From the NCBI GenBank assembly GCA_001664505.1, contig CP011806.1, forward strand, positions 2,969,263-3,033,262: 64,000 nucleotides of DNA, given 5' to 3'. Below are positions 53,803 to 62,454 of the stretch, piece by piece. This DNA is from Acidobacteria bacterium Mor1. GTDB taxonomy: Bacteria; Acidobacteriota; Polarisedimenticolia; Polarisedimenticolales; Polarisedimenticolaceae. The position numbers were made by a program, and so were the translations under genes. The notes under the pieces were generated by a model. It saw only the letters and a list, made by a program, of their open reading frames with translations, was not told the DNA's origin and searched no databases. The first letter of the stretch is position 1. The number at the start of each line of letters is the position of its first letter.

Positions 53803-54902
53803 GCGGCAGCAACCCACAGCCGCTGTTGCTGCGGGCGCTGCTCGATCCGCAGTCGGTTGCGGAGTTCGAACCGGCGGACTGGAATCGTCTGTTGCCCACG
53901 GCGCGTGCCGCCGGGTTGCTGCCGCGGTTGGCCAACCTGCTCGGCGAAGCGCCGCAGGGAACGCCGCTTCCCGGGAAGGTCCGGGACCACCTGCGCGGCG
54001 CGACGAACATGGCGGCGCAACACGAACGGATCGTGCGCTGGGAGGTCGACCGGGTGCTCCACGCCCTGGCCGGCCTCGGCATCGACGTGGTGCTGCTCAA
54101 GGGTGCGGCCTACCTGATGGCCGGCCTGCCTGCGTCCCGCGGACGCCTGGTTTCCGACGTCGACATCATGGTGCCCAAGGCCCGGATCGAACAGGTCGAA
54201 CAGGCGCTGCTGGAAGAGGGTTGGGAGGCCACCAAGCTCGACCCCTACGACCAGCGCTACTACCGGCAGTGGATGCACGAGCTGCCGCCGCTGCAGCACG
54301 GCGCCCGGCAGTCGAGCCTCGATGTGCACCACACGATCCTCCCCGAGTCAGGCCGGCTGCATCCCGATCCGGAGAAGCTGTTCGCGTCGGCGCGCCCCCT
54401 CGAGTTGCCGGGGCTACGGGTGCTCTGCCCCGAGGACATGGTCTTGCACTCGGCGGCGCACCTGTTCCAGGACGGCGATCTCGCCGGTGGTTTGCGCGAC
54501 CTCTGCGATCTGGATGCGCTGATGCGCGACTTCGCCGCCGGCGACGGGGAGTTCTGGGAGCGCCTGGCCCGGCGCGCGGTGGAGATGGATCTGTCCCGCC
54601 CCGCCTTCTATGCCCTGCGCCACACCTCGCGTATCCTCGCCACGCCGGTTCCCGGCGGGCTGCTTGAACAATCGGCGGCATGGGGTCCGCCGGCGCCGGT
54701 GCGGGCGCTGATGGACCGGCTGGTCGACCGGGCGCTCTTGGGCGATCTCGACCGCGCGTCGAGCCGCTCCCAGGCCGCGCGGCTGGCGCTCTACGTGCGG
54801 TCCCACTATCTGCGCATGCCGCCGGGCCTCCTGGTGCAGCACCTGTCGCGCAAGGCATGGCAGAGCTTCGAGAAGGACGACCCCGAGCGGGACGCGGCGT
54901 AG
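53799..54902 (+). CDS. Nucleotidyltransferase family protein (NTP_transf_5-like)
   Basis: 367-residue protein with a Pol-beta-type nucleotidyltransferase core: VVLLKGAAYLMAGLPASRGR followed by the metal-binding VSDVDIMVPK, then LDVHHTILPE and CPEDMVLHSAAHLFQDGDL. This matches the PF14907-like family, which accompanies HprK-related kinases. The C-terminus is helical. Its ATG overlaps the kinase stop by four bases (ATGA). A role in transferring a nucleotide onto the peptide or a partner is inferred. Last gene of the cassette. Confidence 0.85.
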   Translation: MSGSNPQPLLLRALLDPQSVAEFEPADWNRLLPTARAAGLLPRLANLLGEAPQGTPLPGKVRDHLRGATNMAAQHERIVRWEVDRVLHALAGLGIDVVLLKGAAYLMAGLPASRGRLVSDVDIMVPKARIEQVEQALLEEGWEATKLDPYDQRYYRQWMHELPPLQHGARQSSLDVHHTILPESGRLHPDPEKLFASARPLELPGLRVLCPEDMVLHSAAHLFQDGDLAGGLRDLCDLDALMRDFAAGDGEFWERLARRAVEMDLSRPAFYALRHTSRILATPVPGGLLEQSAAWGPPAPVRALMDRLVDRALLGDLDRASSRSQAARLALYVRSHYLRMPPGLLVQHLSRKAWQSFEKDDPERDAA

Positions 54903-54955
54903 CCCGGTAGGATCGAGACCCAGCTGGGCTCGGATTGCAGGAACGAGGAGACCGC

Positions 54956-55369
54956 ATGGAACAACCGGTACGCTACTGCCCCAACCCGGACTGCCCCGAG
55001 GAGCAGGACAGCGACTCCCCGTCGGAGTACCGCGCCGACATCGAACGCTGTCCGGGTTGCGAAACCGAGTTGGTCGAGCAGCTTCCCTGGGATTCCGCCG
55101 CCGATCCGCCGGCCGCACCTGCCGAGGCGCCGCCCAGCGACTACGAAACCTTCGTACCGGTGCGCAGCGTGCCCAACCAGGCGCTGATCCCCCTGGCCAA
55201 GTCGATCCTGCAGGCGGCGGGGATCCGCTACTACGTGCGCAACGAGCGGCTGGGTTCGATGATCCCGCTACCGGCGGTGGGGGTGTTCTCGCCGTTCCGC
55301 TTCCCCGAGGTCACCGTGGAGCCCGGCCGGGCCGACGAGGCCCGGGAGCTGCTGGCCGACCTGGAGTAA
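54956..55369 (+). CDS. DUF2007-like protein with N-terminal zinc ribbon
   Basis: 137-residue small cytoplasmic protein. Residues 1-40 carry two CxxC-like pairs (YCPNPDCP and RCPGCETELV) that would hold a zinc ion. Residues ~65-137 match DUF2007 (putative prokaryotic signal-transducing domain), with ETFVPVRSVPNQALIPLAKS, YYVRNERLG and the closing EPGRADEARELLADLE. GAGGAG is six bases before the ATG. Function unknown. Confidence 0.78.
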   Translation: MEQPVRYCPNPDCPEEQDSDSPSEYRADIERCPGCETELVEQLPWDSAADPPAAPAEAPPSDYETFVPVRSVPNQALIPLAKSILQAAGIRYYVRNERLGSMIPLPAVGVFSPFRFPEVTVEPGRADEARELLADLE

Positions 55370-55370
55370 G

Positions 55371-55400
55371 CGTGGCGTGGCGTGGCGTGGCGCGGCGTAG
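55371..55400 (+). repeat. CGTGG short tandem repeat, plus downstream hairpin
   Basis: CGTGG is repeated four times, then CGCGG and CGTAG, directly after the DUF2007 stop. The last units form a 7-bp hairpin with following bases (CGCGGCG-TAG-CGCCGCG, 55391-55407), which may terminate transcription of both convergent genes. Confidence 0.6.
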
Positions 55401-55422
55401 CGCCGCGAGTGGAGCGCGGGCG

Positions 55423-55902
55423 TCAGTCCTTCTTGTCGTCGGCCCCGCGGATCACTGCGCCGAGAATGACCACCGCGCCGATAACGACCAGTACCAGCGG
55501 CCAGTTGCCCTGCATGAACTGCCACCATTCCTCGAGGTAGTCGAAGGCCACCGCCATCAACAACACACCGGGAATCAGCGGCCACCAGGTCGCCTTGCGC
55601 TCGTAAGCCAGGCGAATGGCGAACATGCCGAGGAACGCGGCGCCCAACGGCAAGAAATCGCCTCGGTCCGGTGAGAAGAATGATCGATCACCGACGGACC
55701 CGACCGATAACCCCAGGGTCAAACAGCCGATGATCAGAAGGCCGAAGTTCTTGGTGTAGAAGTACCCGGCGACGAAGGCGCCGCCGATCACCGTGAACAT
55801 GATGTACCACTTGCCCGGATCGATCTCTCGCAAGAAGTACAGGCTCAACCCCAGCACGATCAGCGCGATTCCCGCGACGATCCCTCGATTCCGCTTGGTC
55901 AT
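55423..55902 (-). CDS. Small polytopic membrane protein (LiaF/DUF5668-like)
   Basis: 159-residue membrane protein with about five short hydrophobic helices (GIVAGIALIVLGLSLYFL, YIMFTVIGGAFVAGYFY, and a WPLIPGVLLMAVAFDYLEEWWQ region). The motif pattern resembles LiaF-type/DUF5668 membrane domains but lacks a cytoplasmic domain. The tail is charged (RGADDKKD). Convergent with the DUF2007 gene. A role in envelope stress is possible but not shown. Confidence 0.7.
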   Translation of the reverse strand: MTKRNRGIVAGIALIVLGLSLYFLREIDPGKWYIMFTVIGGAFVAGYFYTKNFGLLIIGCLTLGLSVGSVGDRSFFSPDRGDFLPLGAAFLGMFAIRLAYERKATWWPLIPGVLLMAVAFDYLEEWWQFMQGNWPLVLVVIGAVVILGAVIRGADDKKD

Positions 55903-56079
55903 GAACTCTCTCCTCGACCCGAGGGCCGGCTGTGCTGGGGTGCAGGTTGCGGGGCGAGCGATCGGATCGCCGCTCCAGCGTCGGGGAGACTACCATTGGG
56001 CAGCGAATCGGCACAACGCGGGTGCGACCGGGCCACTCGGAAGGTGTCGACAGAACCGCCTGAACCCGCGGAGGCAAGA

Positions 56080-56697
56080 GTGTCAAGAACTGCAGCCGAT
56101 CTCGCTCTGCTGATGCTCCTGGCCTGCACGACGCATTCGGCACAAACGACTGTCGAGGTCCGGGTCCACGATGCGACGGACGGCGAGCGACTACCCGGCG
56201 TCCGAATCGAGCTCGCCATGAATGGCGATATCAAGGAGTGCTTCGTCGGTGCTGAGGGATTGTGTGGCTGGCAGGGCATCAGGGCGGGAAGCTACACACT
56301 GCGCGCATCGATGGCAGGGTTTCAAACGCAGGAACGGACGATTGACCTCGTTGCGGGCAGCAACAAACTGGATCTGGATCTCGAACCCTACCGCGTCGTG
56401 TCACTCATTGAGCTGCTCGGCTCCCCTGAAGACTTCGATGGCTTGCCTGTGGTGATCGAGGGATTCTGCAGCAATGTATTCGAGGATCAGGCTCTCTACC
56501 TGGACCGAGAGCATTGGCGTCAAGGCCTGAACAGCAACTCGTTGCGGTTGGATGCGGATCCATCGATCCTGCGCGACAGACACCACAAGCGGTACGTCAC
56601 CGTGCGCGGGGTTTTCGCGGCGCCTCGCCCGGTGGACCTACGCTCCGGTAGAGTCCACTCGATTGCGCAAGTCAGCTTGAACGAGCGAAGGCGGTGA
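56080..56697 (+). CDS. Secreted protein with carboxypeptidase-regulatory-like (CnaB/PEGA) domain
   Basis: 205-residue exported protein. GTG start with GGAGG six bases upstream, then a signal-like segment (AADLALLMLLACTTHSA). Residues ~28-100 form a beta-sandwich with EVRVHDATDGERLPGVRIEL and GSYTLRASMAGFQTQERTI, typical of regulatory-like domains. The C-terminal ~100 residues (LIELLGSPEDFDGLPVVIEG and GVFAAPRPVDLRSGRV) resemble OB-fold-type segments. The lower GC and looser codon use differ a little from its neighbours. Ligand and role unknown. Confidence 0.7.
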   Translation: MSRTAADLALLMLLACTTHSAQTTVEVRVHDATDGERLPGVRIELAMNGDIKECFVGAEGLCGWQGIRAGSYTLRASMAGFQTQERTIDLVAGSNKLDLDLEPYRVVSLIELLGSPEDFDGLPVVIEGFCSNVFEDQALYLDREHWRQGLNSNSLRLDADPSILRDRHHKRYVTVRGVFAAPRPVDLRSGRVHSIAQVSLNERRR

Positions 56698-56737
56698 TGG
56701 GTCCCCGATCGGCCGGAGCTGCCAACGGTGGGCGGTT

Positions 56738-58237
56738 TCAGGGTGCGGTTGCGTTCAGGTCGGCCGAACCGAGGGCGTAGACATTCCAACGCCCGGAGCG
56801 GTGCAGCAACGGAAGGTCGCGTTCAGCGTCGACGACCCACACGGTGGCGCCGTAGCGCCGGGCCAGCTCCCTGGCCTGCTCGATGGACATCGCCCGGTAG
56901 CGATCGGGCAGCGCGCGCCTGTCGGCGGGTAGCTCGCCGCCCAGCAAGCCGCGCATCCGCGCTTCCCAGCCGGGCAGGTCGTCGTAGCGGATCGCCTTCC
57001 AGCTTCCTACCGAGGAGCGGCGAGCTTCCAGGGCCCAGCGGGCCTCGAAGGGAGGAGCGATCGCTACCGCATCGGCGGGAGTGTTGCCTGCGACCCAGCC
57101 CATTACCTCATGGAGTGGGTCGGGGCGCCGCTCCGCCCGCCACTCCTGGGTGATGCCGTGGGCCCGGGTCATCCAACCGAGGAACGGGTTGGGCAACCAC
57201 AAGAGCGCCACGATACCGGCGGCGACCACCGCAGGTGTGAAACGCGGGCGCGCGACGGTCAGGCGCCGGGCCAGCCAGAAGGCGAACAGTAGCGGCGTGA
57301 ACACGGCGAACAGGCGGAACGGGAACAGCCGCAGCAGGTCCCAGGCTTCGACGGCGCGGCAGAGCAAGCCGCCCATGAACGCCGAGGCCAGGGCAGTTTC
57401 GAAGGCGGCCAGTCCGCGGAACACCTCGCGGTCCCGTTCGGACCAGGCGCAGAGCAGGTTGAAAGCGAACAGGCTGAAGAGCCCGATGATGTAGCGCAGC
57501 GGCCAGCTGGCCGGATCCAGATGATGAGGCATGCGCACGGTGACCTGGTAGCCCCAGTCCGCCGCGCCTGCGCCGCCGCCGGCCATCGAGAGCATCAGCG
57601 GCAGGCTGCCGGGGAGCGAAACCGCCACGGTCAGCGCCGCCATGGTGAGTAGGCGGGTGACCGGCAGCCGCTGGGTCAGGAGCAGCGCCGCGATCGCGAC
57701 CCCACCCCAGAGCCCCACCGCGGCGTGAAACGCCGCGACACCGCCGAGCAATGCGGCTCCGCGCATGTGGCGCCGATCCAACATGTCGCACATGGAGAAC
57801 AGCAGCAGCGCGTAGGCCACGCATTTGGACTCGAAGCCGCCGACCATCCAGCTTCCGGCGACGAAGGACTGGCCGATGGCGAGCCAACCGGTGAGCCCGA
57901 CGGCCGCCACAAGCGGCGAGAGCTCCAGCTTGCGCGCCAGCCGGAAGGCGCCGGCGCAGACCGCGAGCCAGCAGGCGAAACGCCCGAGCCAGGCCAGCGC
58001 CTCGATCGGGATGAGCCGGGTCAGCGGCGCGAAGATCAGATTGAACAGGAAGTGTTCGGCGTCGTGGGCCGCGAAGGTCCAGTCGCCGGGCAGGAATCCG
58101 GGGTTGCCGTCGGCGACCAGCCGCGCGAGATAGACCGGCTCGTTGACCGAAGGCACGGGACGGCCTTCCAGCAGCGCCGCCTGCAGCAGCACGAAGCCCA
58201 GGGCCAGTCCCCAGGCCCAGCGGGACCGCAGATTCAC
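56738..58237 (-). CDS. Polytopic membrane protein, probable lipid-linked glycosyltransferase-like
   Basis: 499-residue membrane protein with ten or more hydrophobic helices after the GTG start at 58237. A loop near residues 20-50 (PVPSVNEPVYLARLV) resembles the first periplasmic loop of PMT-like enzymes, and the C-terminal part (GNTPADAVAIAPPFEARWAL) is soluble, as in DUF6798-like proteins. The start overlaps the flavoprotein stop by four bases (GTGA). It is the last gene of the polysaccharide operon, so a transfer or flipping role in glycan assembly is likely but unproven. Confidence 0.75.
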   Translation of the reverse strand: MNLRSRWAWGLALGFVLLQAALLEGRPVPSVNEPVYLARLVADGNPGFLPGDWTFAAHDAEHFLFNLIFAPLTRLIPIEALAWLGRFACWLAVCAGAFRLARKLELSPLVAAVGLTGWLAIGQSFVAGSWMVGGFESKCVAYALLLFSMCDMLDRRHMRGAALLGGVAAFHAAVGLWGGVAIAALLLTQRLPVTRLLTMAALTVAVSLPGSLPLMLSMAGGGAGAADWGYQVTVRMPHHLDPASWPLRYIIGLFSLFAFNLLCAWSERDREVFRGLAAFETALASAFMGGLLCRAVEAWDLLRLFPFRLFAVFTPLLFAFWLARRLTVARPRFTPAVVAAGIVALLWLPNPFLGWMTRAHGITQEWRAERRPDPLHEVMGWVAGNTPADAVAIAPPFEARWALEARRSSVGSWKAIRYDDLPGWEARMRGLLGGELPADRRALPDRYRAMSIEQARELARRYGATVWVVDAERDLPLLHRSGRWNVYALGSADLNATAP

Positions 58238-59592
58238 GCGGCCGCCGAGCCGCCTGCGTCGGCCTGGGTCTCGCCGAGGCCGTTCCCCTCGAGGAACGCA
58301 TCGGCCAGGGCGATCACCTCGTTGTTGTTCAAGGTGGTGCAGCGCAGCATCGAGGTGTTGACCCACTGGAAGGGATCGGCGTCACGGGGCAGGCCGGGGT
58401 CGGCCACCGGCTCGTCGGCGCCCCGCACCAGCGGCAGAGGCTGGACGTAGCGGGCGCGATGGATCTCGGCGTTCTCGATGGTGTTCAGGTCGAAGGCCGG
58501 GAACAGCCGGCCGAGGCCGGCGAGGAACATTTCACGCAGCTTCTCGTCGGACCAGGACAGCCTCGGATCTTCGCTGTCGAGATAGAGCGGCAGATAGACC
58601 AGGCGGCGTCCGGCGGTCTCGACGGGGTCGACCAGGTTGGTCATCTCGATCACGCCGGTCAGACCCACGTCCTGGCCGAGGTTCAAGACATAGTACGGAG
58701 TCAGCGGCTCGGGCAGTACCAGCGCCATGCAGATCACGCCCAGGTAGCTCGACGCCGTCGGGTACTGTGCCGCCAGCTTCTCGACTTCGGGCTTGAGCCG
58801 CTCGTCGGCCGCTTTCGCCGCGATCCGCGCCGGGGCGGTGAACAGCACCCGGTCGAACTCACGGTTCTCGCCGTCGCCGGCGAGCCTCAGGCTGCAGGTG
58901 TCGTCGCTACGGGCCAGGTGTTCCACGGTCCGGCCGAGATGAAGTTCGGCGCCACGATCGAGCAGCGAACGCTCCAACACCTCGAACACGCCGGTGTAGC
59001 CGCCGCCGATGTAGCCGAGCTGCTCCTTGGCGCCGGTGCTGCTCCGCGCCCGCATCAGCCGGGTCAGCGTGGCCCAGATGAAGACCGCAGAGACCCGGTC
59101 GTGATACTCCCCGAACTTGGCCCGCAGCATCGGCAGCCAGAACACCTCGAAGGTGCGCTTGCCGCAGATACGGGTCAGCCACTCCTGGGCCGAGACCCGA
59201 TGCAGCTTCTCGGGATCGGCGAAGCGGGTGGCCCAGATTACCGACCAGGCCAGCCGGCCCTTGTCGATCAGGTTGAGCAGTGGAAAGCGCGCGAAATCGG
59301 CGTTGCCGCTCATCTCGTAGAAGGTGTCGCCGGCCCAGTACCCGGTGCGGGTCGACTTCCAGCGCAGCCGGTTCTCGAGCCCCAGCTCCTGCAGCAGCCC
59401 GACGGTGCGTTGATCCTGGGGCAGCACGCAGTGGTAGTAGCGATCCCAGGTGAAGGGGCCGTAGTCGTGCCCCGCGCTCAGCCCACCGAGCTGCGGCGCG
59501 GCCTCGAACAGCGAGACCTGGTGCCGCGGGCCGGCCAGGCGATGAGCCATGGTCAGACCGAGCAGTCCTCCTCCGACGATCGCGATTCTCAT
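58234..59592 (-). CDS. FAD-dependent oxidoreductase (amine-oxidase/UGM-like)
   Basis: 452-residue flavoprotein. The N-terminal Rossmann motif is IAIVGGGLLGLTMAHRLAG with LGGLSAGHDYGPFTWDRYYH, typical of protoporphyrinogen-oxidase/UDP-galactopyranose-mutase relatives. Other segments are GYIGGGYTGVFEVLERSLLD and VNTSMLRCTTLNNNEVIALAD at the C-terminal FAD site. Such enzymes are found beside glycan-polymerisation genes, possibly acting on polyprenyl-linked sugars. Start/stop overlaps with both neighbours (ATGA and GTGA) show it belongs to the operon. Substrate unknown. Confidence 0.85.
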   Translation of the reverse strand: MRIAIVGGGLLGLTMAHRLAGPRHQVSLFEAAPQLGGLSAGHDYGPFTWDRYYHCVLPQDQRTVGLLQELGLENRLRWKSTRTGYWAGDTFYEMSGNADFARFPLLNLIDKGRLAWSVIWATRFADPEKLHRVSAQEWLTRICGKRTFEVFWLPMLRAKFGEYHDRVSAVFIWATLTRLMRARSSTGAKEQLGYIGGGYTGVFEVLERSLLDRGAELHLGRTVEHLARSDDTCSLRLAGDGENREFDRVLFTAPARIAAKAADERLKPEVEKLAAQYPTASSYLGVICMALVLPEPLTPYYVLNLGQDVGLTGVIEMTNLVDPVETAGRRLVYLPLYLDSEDPRLSWSDEKLREMFLAGLGRLFPAFDLNTIENAEIHRARYVQPLPLVRGADEPVADPGLPRDADPFQWVNTSMLRCTTLNNNEVIALADAFLEGNGLGETQADAGGSAAA

Positions 59593-60212
59593 CCGGCGCG
59601 GCGCTCCCGATCGATCTCGGTGATGCCCGAATCGGTGCGGTGGTAGCGCCGGGAGCAGCGCCCGCAGGTTTCCTCGGTCGCCGAGCCGCCGCGGAAAAGC
59701 GGTTCGCCGCAGGCGCAGACCCAGCCCACCTGGCGGGCCGGGTTGCCGATCACCAGCCCGTGAGCCGGTACATCCCTGGTCACCACCGCGCCCATGCCGA
59801 TCATCGAGAACTCACCCAGGGTCAGCCCCGGGCCGATGGTGGCGTTGGCGCCGATGGTGGTGCCGCGGCAGACCCGGGTCGGCAGGGTGTGTTCGTCGGG
59901 ATCCGACGAAGCCAACCCGGTCAGCTCCAGGTTGCCCGCCCGGGGAAAGCGGTCGTTGGTGAACACCACGTGAGCCGAGACCATGCAGAAGTCCTCGAGG
60001 GTGACCTCGGCGCAGACGTAGACCGCGGTGTTCAGCTTGCAGTAGTCGCCAATGCGCACGTCGTAGGCGATGTAGCTCTTGTCCCCGACGATGCAGTGCT
60101 TGCCGATGCGGGCACCGTGGCGGACATGGGCGTTGTCCCAGACCTTGGTGCCCTCGCCCAGTTCGACGTCCGCCTCGAGGATCGCCGTGGGATGAGCCCA
60201 GGCGTTGCTCAT
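59589..60212 (-). CDS. Left-handed beta-helix acetyltransferase (WbpD/WlbB-like)
   Basis: 207-residue N-acetyltransferase of the hexapeptide-repeat class. Repeats run from ILEADVELGEGTKVWDNAHV to IGANATIGPGLTLGEFSMIG. The sequence matches enzymes that acetylate the 3-amino group of UDP-2-acetamido-3-amino-glucuronate in Pseudomonas-type O-antigen pathways. A C-terminal Cys cluster (CACGEPL and CGRCSRR) looks like a zinc ribbon, unusual in the short family members. One-base overlap with the dehydrogenase gene and a four-base overlap with the flavoprotein gene. Confidence 0.86.
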   Translation of the reverse strand: MSNAWAHPTAILEADVELGEGTKVWDNAHVRHGARIGKHCIVGDKSYIAYDVRIGDYCKLNTAVYVCAEVTLEDFCMVSAHVVFTNDRFPRAGNLELTGLASSDPDEHTLPTRVCRGTTIGANATIGPGLTLGEFSMIGMGAVVTRDVPAHGLVIGNPARQVGWVCACGEPLFRGGSATEETCGRCSRRYHRTDSGITEIDRERRAG

Positions 60213-61195
60213 CAGGCCACCTCGACCGCAGCCGACGCGTCGTGACGCACGCTCTGGTAGGCCTTCTCGATGATCTCCACCGCGGCGACGGCGTCCTCGG
60301 GCCGGATCAGCGGCTCGGCCTCATCCCGCTGCACGGCGATGAAGTTCTTGAGCTGGGCCTGGAACGCGGCGTTCTTGTCGTAGCCGCTGCCGAAGGGGTT
60401 CCACTCCGCGCCCTGGCGGCGGAAACGGGATCCCTTCCAGCCGACCTGCAGCTCCCCTTCGGAGCCGTAGATGCGGATGTAGTAGTCGGTGTCCTTGGTC
60501 AGGCTCCAGCTCAGATCGACGGAGCCGAGCACGCCGCCGGCGCTGCGGAAGCGCAGGCGGATGGTGTCCTCCACCGGCAGACCCTGGATCGACAGCGCCG
60601 CATCCGCCTTGACGTCGACGAAGGGGCCGAGCAGGTAGCGGGCGATGTCCACCGAGTGAGAGCCGTTGTCGATCAGCACGCCGCCGCCGGAGACCGCGGG
60701 ATTGGCGTTCCAGCGGCCGGCCATCTGGACCGGCGCGCAGAACCCGTTCTCGTAGAGCACCACCGTGCCCAGGGCGCCGGACTCGAGCAGCGCCTTGGCC
60801 TCGACCACGTCTTCCACGTAGCGGAACTTCGAGGCCATCATCAGCGTGCACTGATGGCGCTCGGCGAGATCGCTCAGTTCCCGCGCGCGCTCGGCGCGAA
60901 TGGTCAACGGCTTTTCGCAGAGCACGTGCTTGCCCCGGGTGATCAGCTCGCCGGCGATCTCACGGTGGGTGTTGGGCGGCGAACAGACGACCGCCGCGTC
61001 GAAGCAGTCCCAGAAGGTCGCGTCGTTGATGTCCGGATACCAGGGGCAACCGTGCTTCTCGGCGAAGGCGCGGCCCGCCGACTCTCGGGGCTCGACGACG
61101 GCGGCGACCACCGCCTCATCGCATGCTTCGATCGCGTCGAAATGAGCCTGGGCGATGCGCCCGCAACCGATAACCGCGAAACGGACCGGATCCAT
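60212..61195 (-). CDS. Gfo/Idh/MocA family sugar dehydrogenase (WbpB-like)
   Basis: 327-residue NAD(P)-dependent oxidoreductase. The N-terminal Rossmann motif is RFAVIGCGRIAQAHFDAI, with the family's conserved HVLCEKPLTI containing the catalytic Lys and the sugar-binding GGGVLIDNGSHSVDIARYLLG. In the WbpB/E/D pathway it oxidises the 3-position of the UDP-sugar. It is directly coupled (one-base overlaps) to the aminotransferase before it and the acetyltransferase after it, giving the three steps that build a 2,3-diacetamido sugar acid. A WbpA-like gene is not in the window. Confidence 0.9.
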   Translation of the reverse strand: MDPVRFAVIGCGRIAQAHFDAIEACDEAVVAAVVEPRESAGRAFAEKHGCPWYPDINDATFWDCFDAAVVCSPPNTHREIAGELITRGKHVLCEKPLTIRAERARELSDLAERHQCTLMMASKFRYVEDVVEAKALLESGALGTVVLYENGFCAPVQMAGRWNANPAVSGGGVLIDNGSHSVDIARYLLGPFVDVKADAALSIQGLPVEDTIRLRFRSAGGVLGSVDLSWSLTKDTDYYIRIYGSEGELQVGWKGSRFRRQGAEWNPFGSGYDKNAAFQAQLKNFIAVQRDEAEPLIRPEDAVAAVEIIEKAYQSVRHDASAAVEVA

Positions 61196-62454
61196 CACGA
61201 CCTCCCTTCGCCGGCGGCGGCAGGAATCGCCAACCGCTGGGCCGCCGCGGCGATCACCGACGCGACGTAGTCCACGTGTTCTTCCGTGTAGCGTTCGTTC
61301 CAGGGCAGCACGACCACCCGCTCCAGCGCCTCGATGGTGCCGGGGGTATCGGCACGGTCGTAGCGGATCTCCGGCTCCCCTTCCCGCTGGGGCCCGACGA
61401 AGGGGAAGCGGCTGTTGCCGAAGGTCACCTGGTCCCGCAGGACCTGGCATTCGAAGGCGGGCTTCTGGATGTAGCGGGGAGCGCAGAAGACGCCGCGCTC
61501 GCGGAGCAGATCGCCCAGGGCCACCGCTCCGCCGCGAATCACCGCCGGATCGACGTGCAGGGCGTAGCGCCAGTAGCTGTTGACCGCGTGATGCGCCACC
61601 TCGGGCGCGTCGACGCCGGGGACGTTTTGCAGCGCCGCGGTAAGGCGATCCGCCATGTCCACGCGTTGCTTGACGTTGCCGTCCAGCTTGCCGAGCTGGG
61701 CCAGGGCCACCGCGCCGACCAGTTCGGTCATGCGGTAGTTGAGCGCCAGGAAGTAGTGGTCGGGGTTCGGATCGCCGTAGCCCCAGGCCTTGTCGATGAA
61801 CAGGCGGATGCGGCGGGTGTAGTGCTCGCTCTGGGAGACCACCAGGCCGCCCTCGCCGGCGGTGATGTGCTTGCCCTGCTGCAGGCTGAAGCAGCCGATA
61901 TCCCCCAGGGTGCCCACCGGGCGGCCGCGATAGGAGGCACCGTAGGCCTGGGCGCAGTCCTCGATCACCGGAATGCCGCGACCGCGGCAGAGCTCGAGAA
62001 TCTCGTCCATTTCGCAGGGGTTGCCGAAGAGATGCGTGACCATCACCGCCTTGGTGCGGCGGGTCAGCTTCGGCTCGATGGTCGCCGCGGTCACGTTGTA
62101 GGTCCGCGGGTCGACGTCGGCAAACACCGGAATGGCGCTCTGGTAGAGGATCGGGGTGATCGCGCCCATGTCGGTGATCGGCGTGGTCACGATCTCATCG
62201 CCCGGAGCGGGATCGATCGCCGCGACCGCCGCGTGGAGCGCAGCCGTCCCCGAGGCCGCGGCGCGGCAGCGGTCGACGCCCAGTCGTTCGGCGAAGGACT
62301 GCTCCAACTCGCGCACCCGGGAACCCTTGGTGCAGGTCAGCGTGCCCGAATCGAGCACCATACGGAGCTGTTCCAGCTCCTCGTGGTCGAACGAACGCCC
62401 GGAAGCGTCCTGGTCGTTGGGGAGCGTCATGCTCCGCTCCGCTGCATCACTCAT
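61195..62454 (-). CDS. DegT/DnrJ/EryC1/StrS aminotransferase (WbpE-like)
   Basis: 419-residue PLP-dependent sugar aminotransferase. The PLP lysine lies in CFSLQQGKHITAGEGG. Other motifs are AAASGTAALHAAVAAI, PVIEDCAQAYGASYRGRPVG and NYRMTELVGAVALAQL. It would place the 3-amino group on the UDP-sugar produced by the adjacent dehydrogenase. The ATG overlaps the upstream stop by four bases (ATGA). An alternative start is MTLPNDQ at 62430. Confidence 0.92.
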   Translation of the reverse strand: MSDAAERSMTLPNDQDASGRSFDHEELEQLRMVLDSGTLTCTKGSRVRELEQSFAERLGVDRCRAAASGTAALHAAVAAIDPAPGDEIVTTPITDMGAITPILYQSAIPVFADVDPRTYNVTAATIEPKLTRRTKAVMVTHLFGNPCEMDEILELCRGRGIPVIEDCAQAYGASYRGRPVGTLGDIGCFSLQQGKHITAGEGGLVVSQSEHYTRRIRLFIDKAWGYGDPNPDHYFLALNYRMTELVGAVALAQLGKLDGNVKQRVDMADRLTAALQNVPGVDAPEVAHHAVNSYWRYALHVDPAVIRGGAVALGDLLRERGVFCAPRYIQKPAFECQVLRDQVTFGNSRFPFVGPQREGEPEIRYDRADTPGTIEALERVVVLPWNERYTEEHVDYVASVIAAAAQRLAIPAAAGEGRS

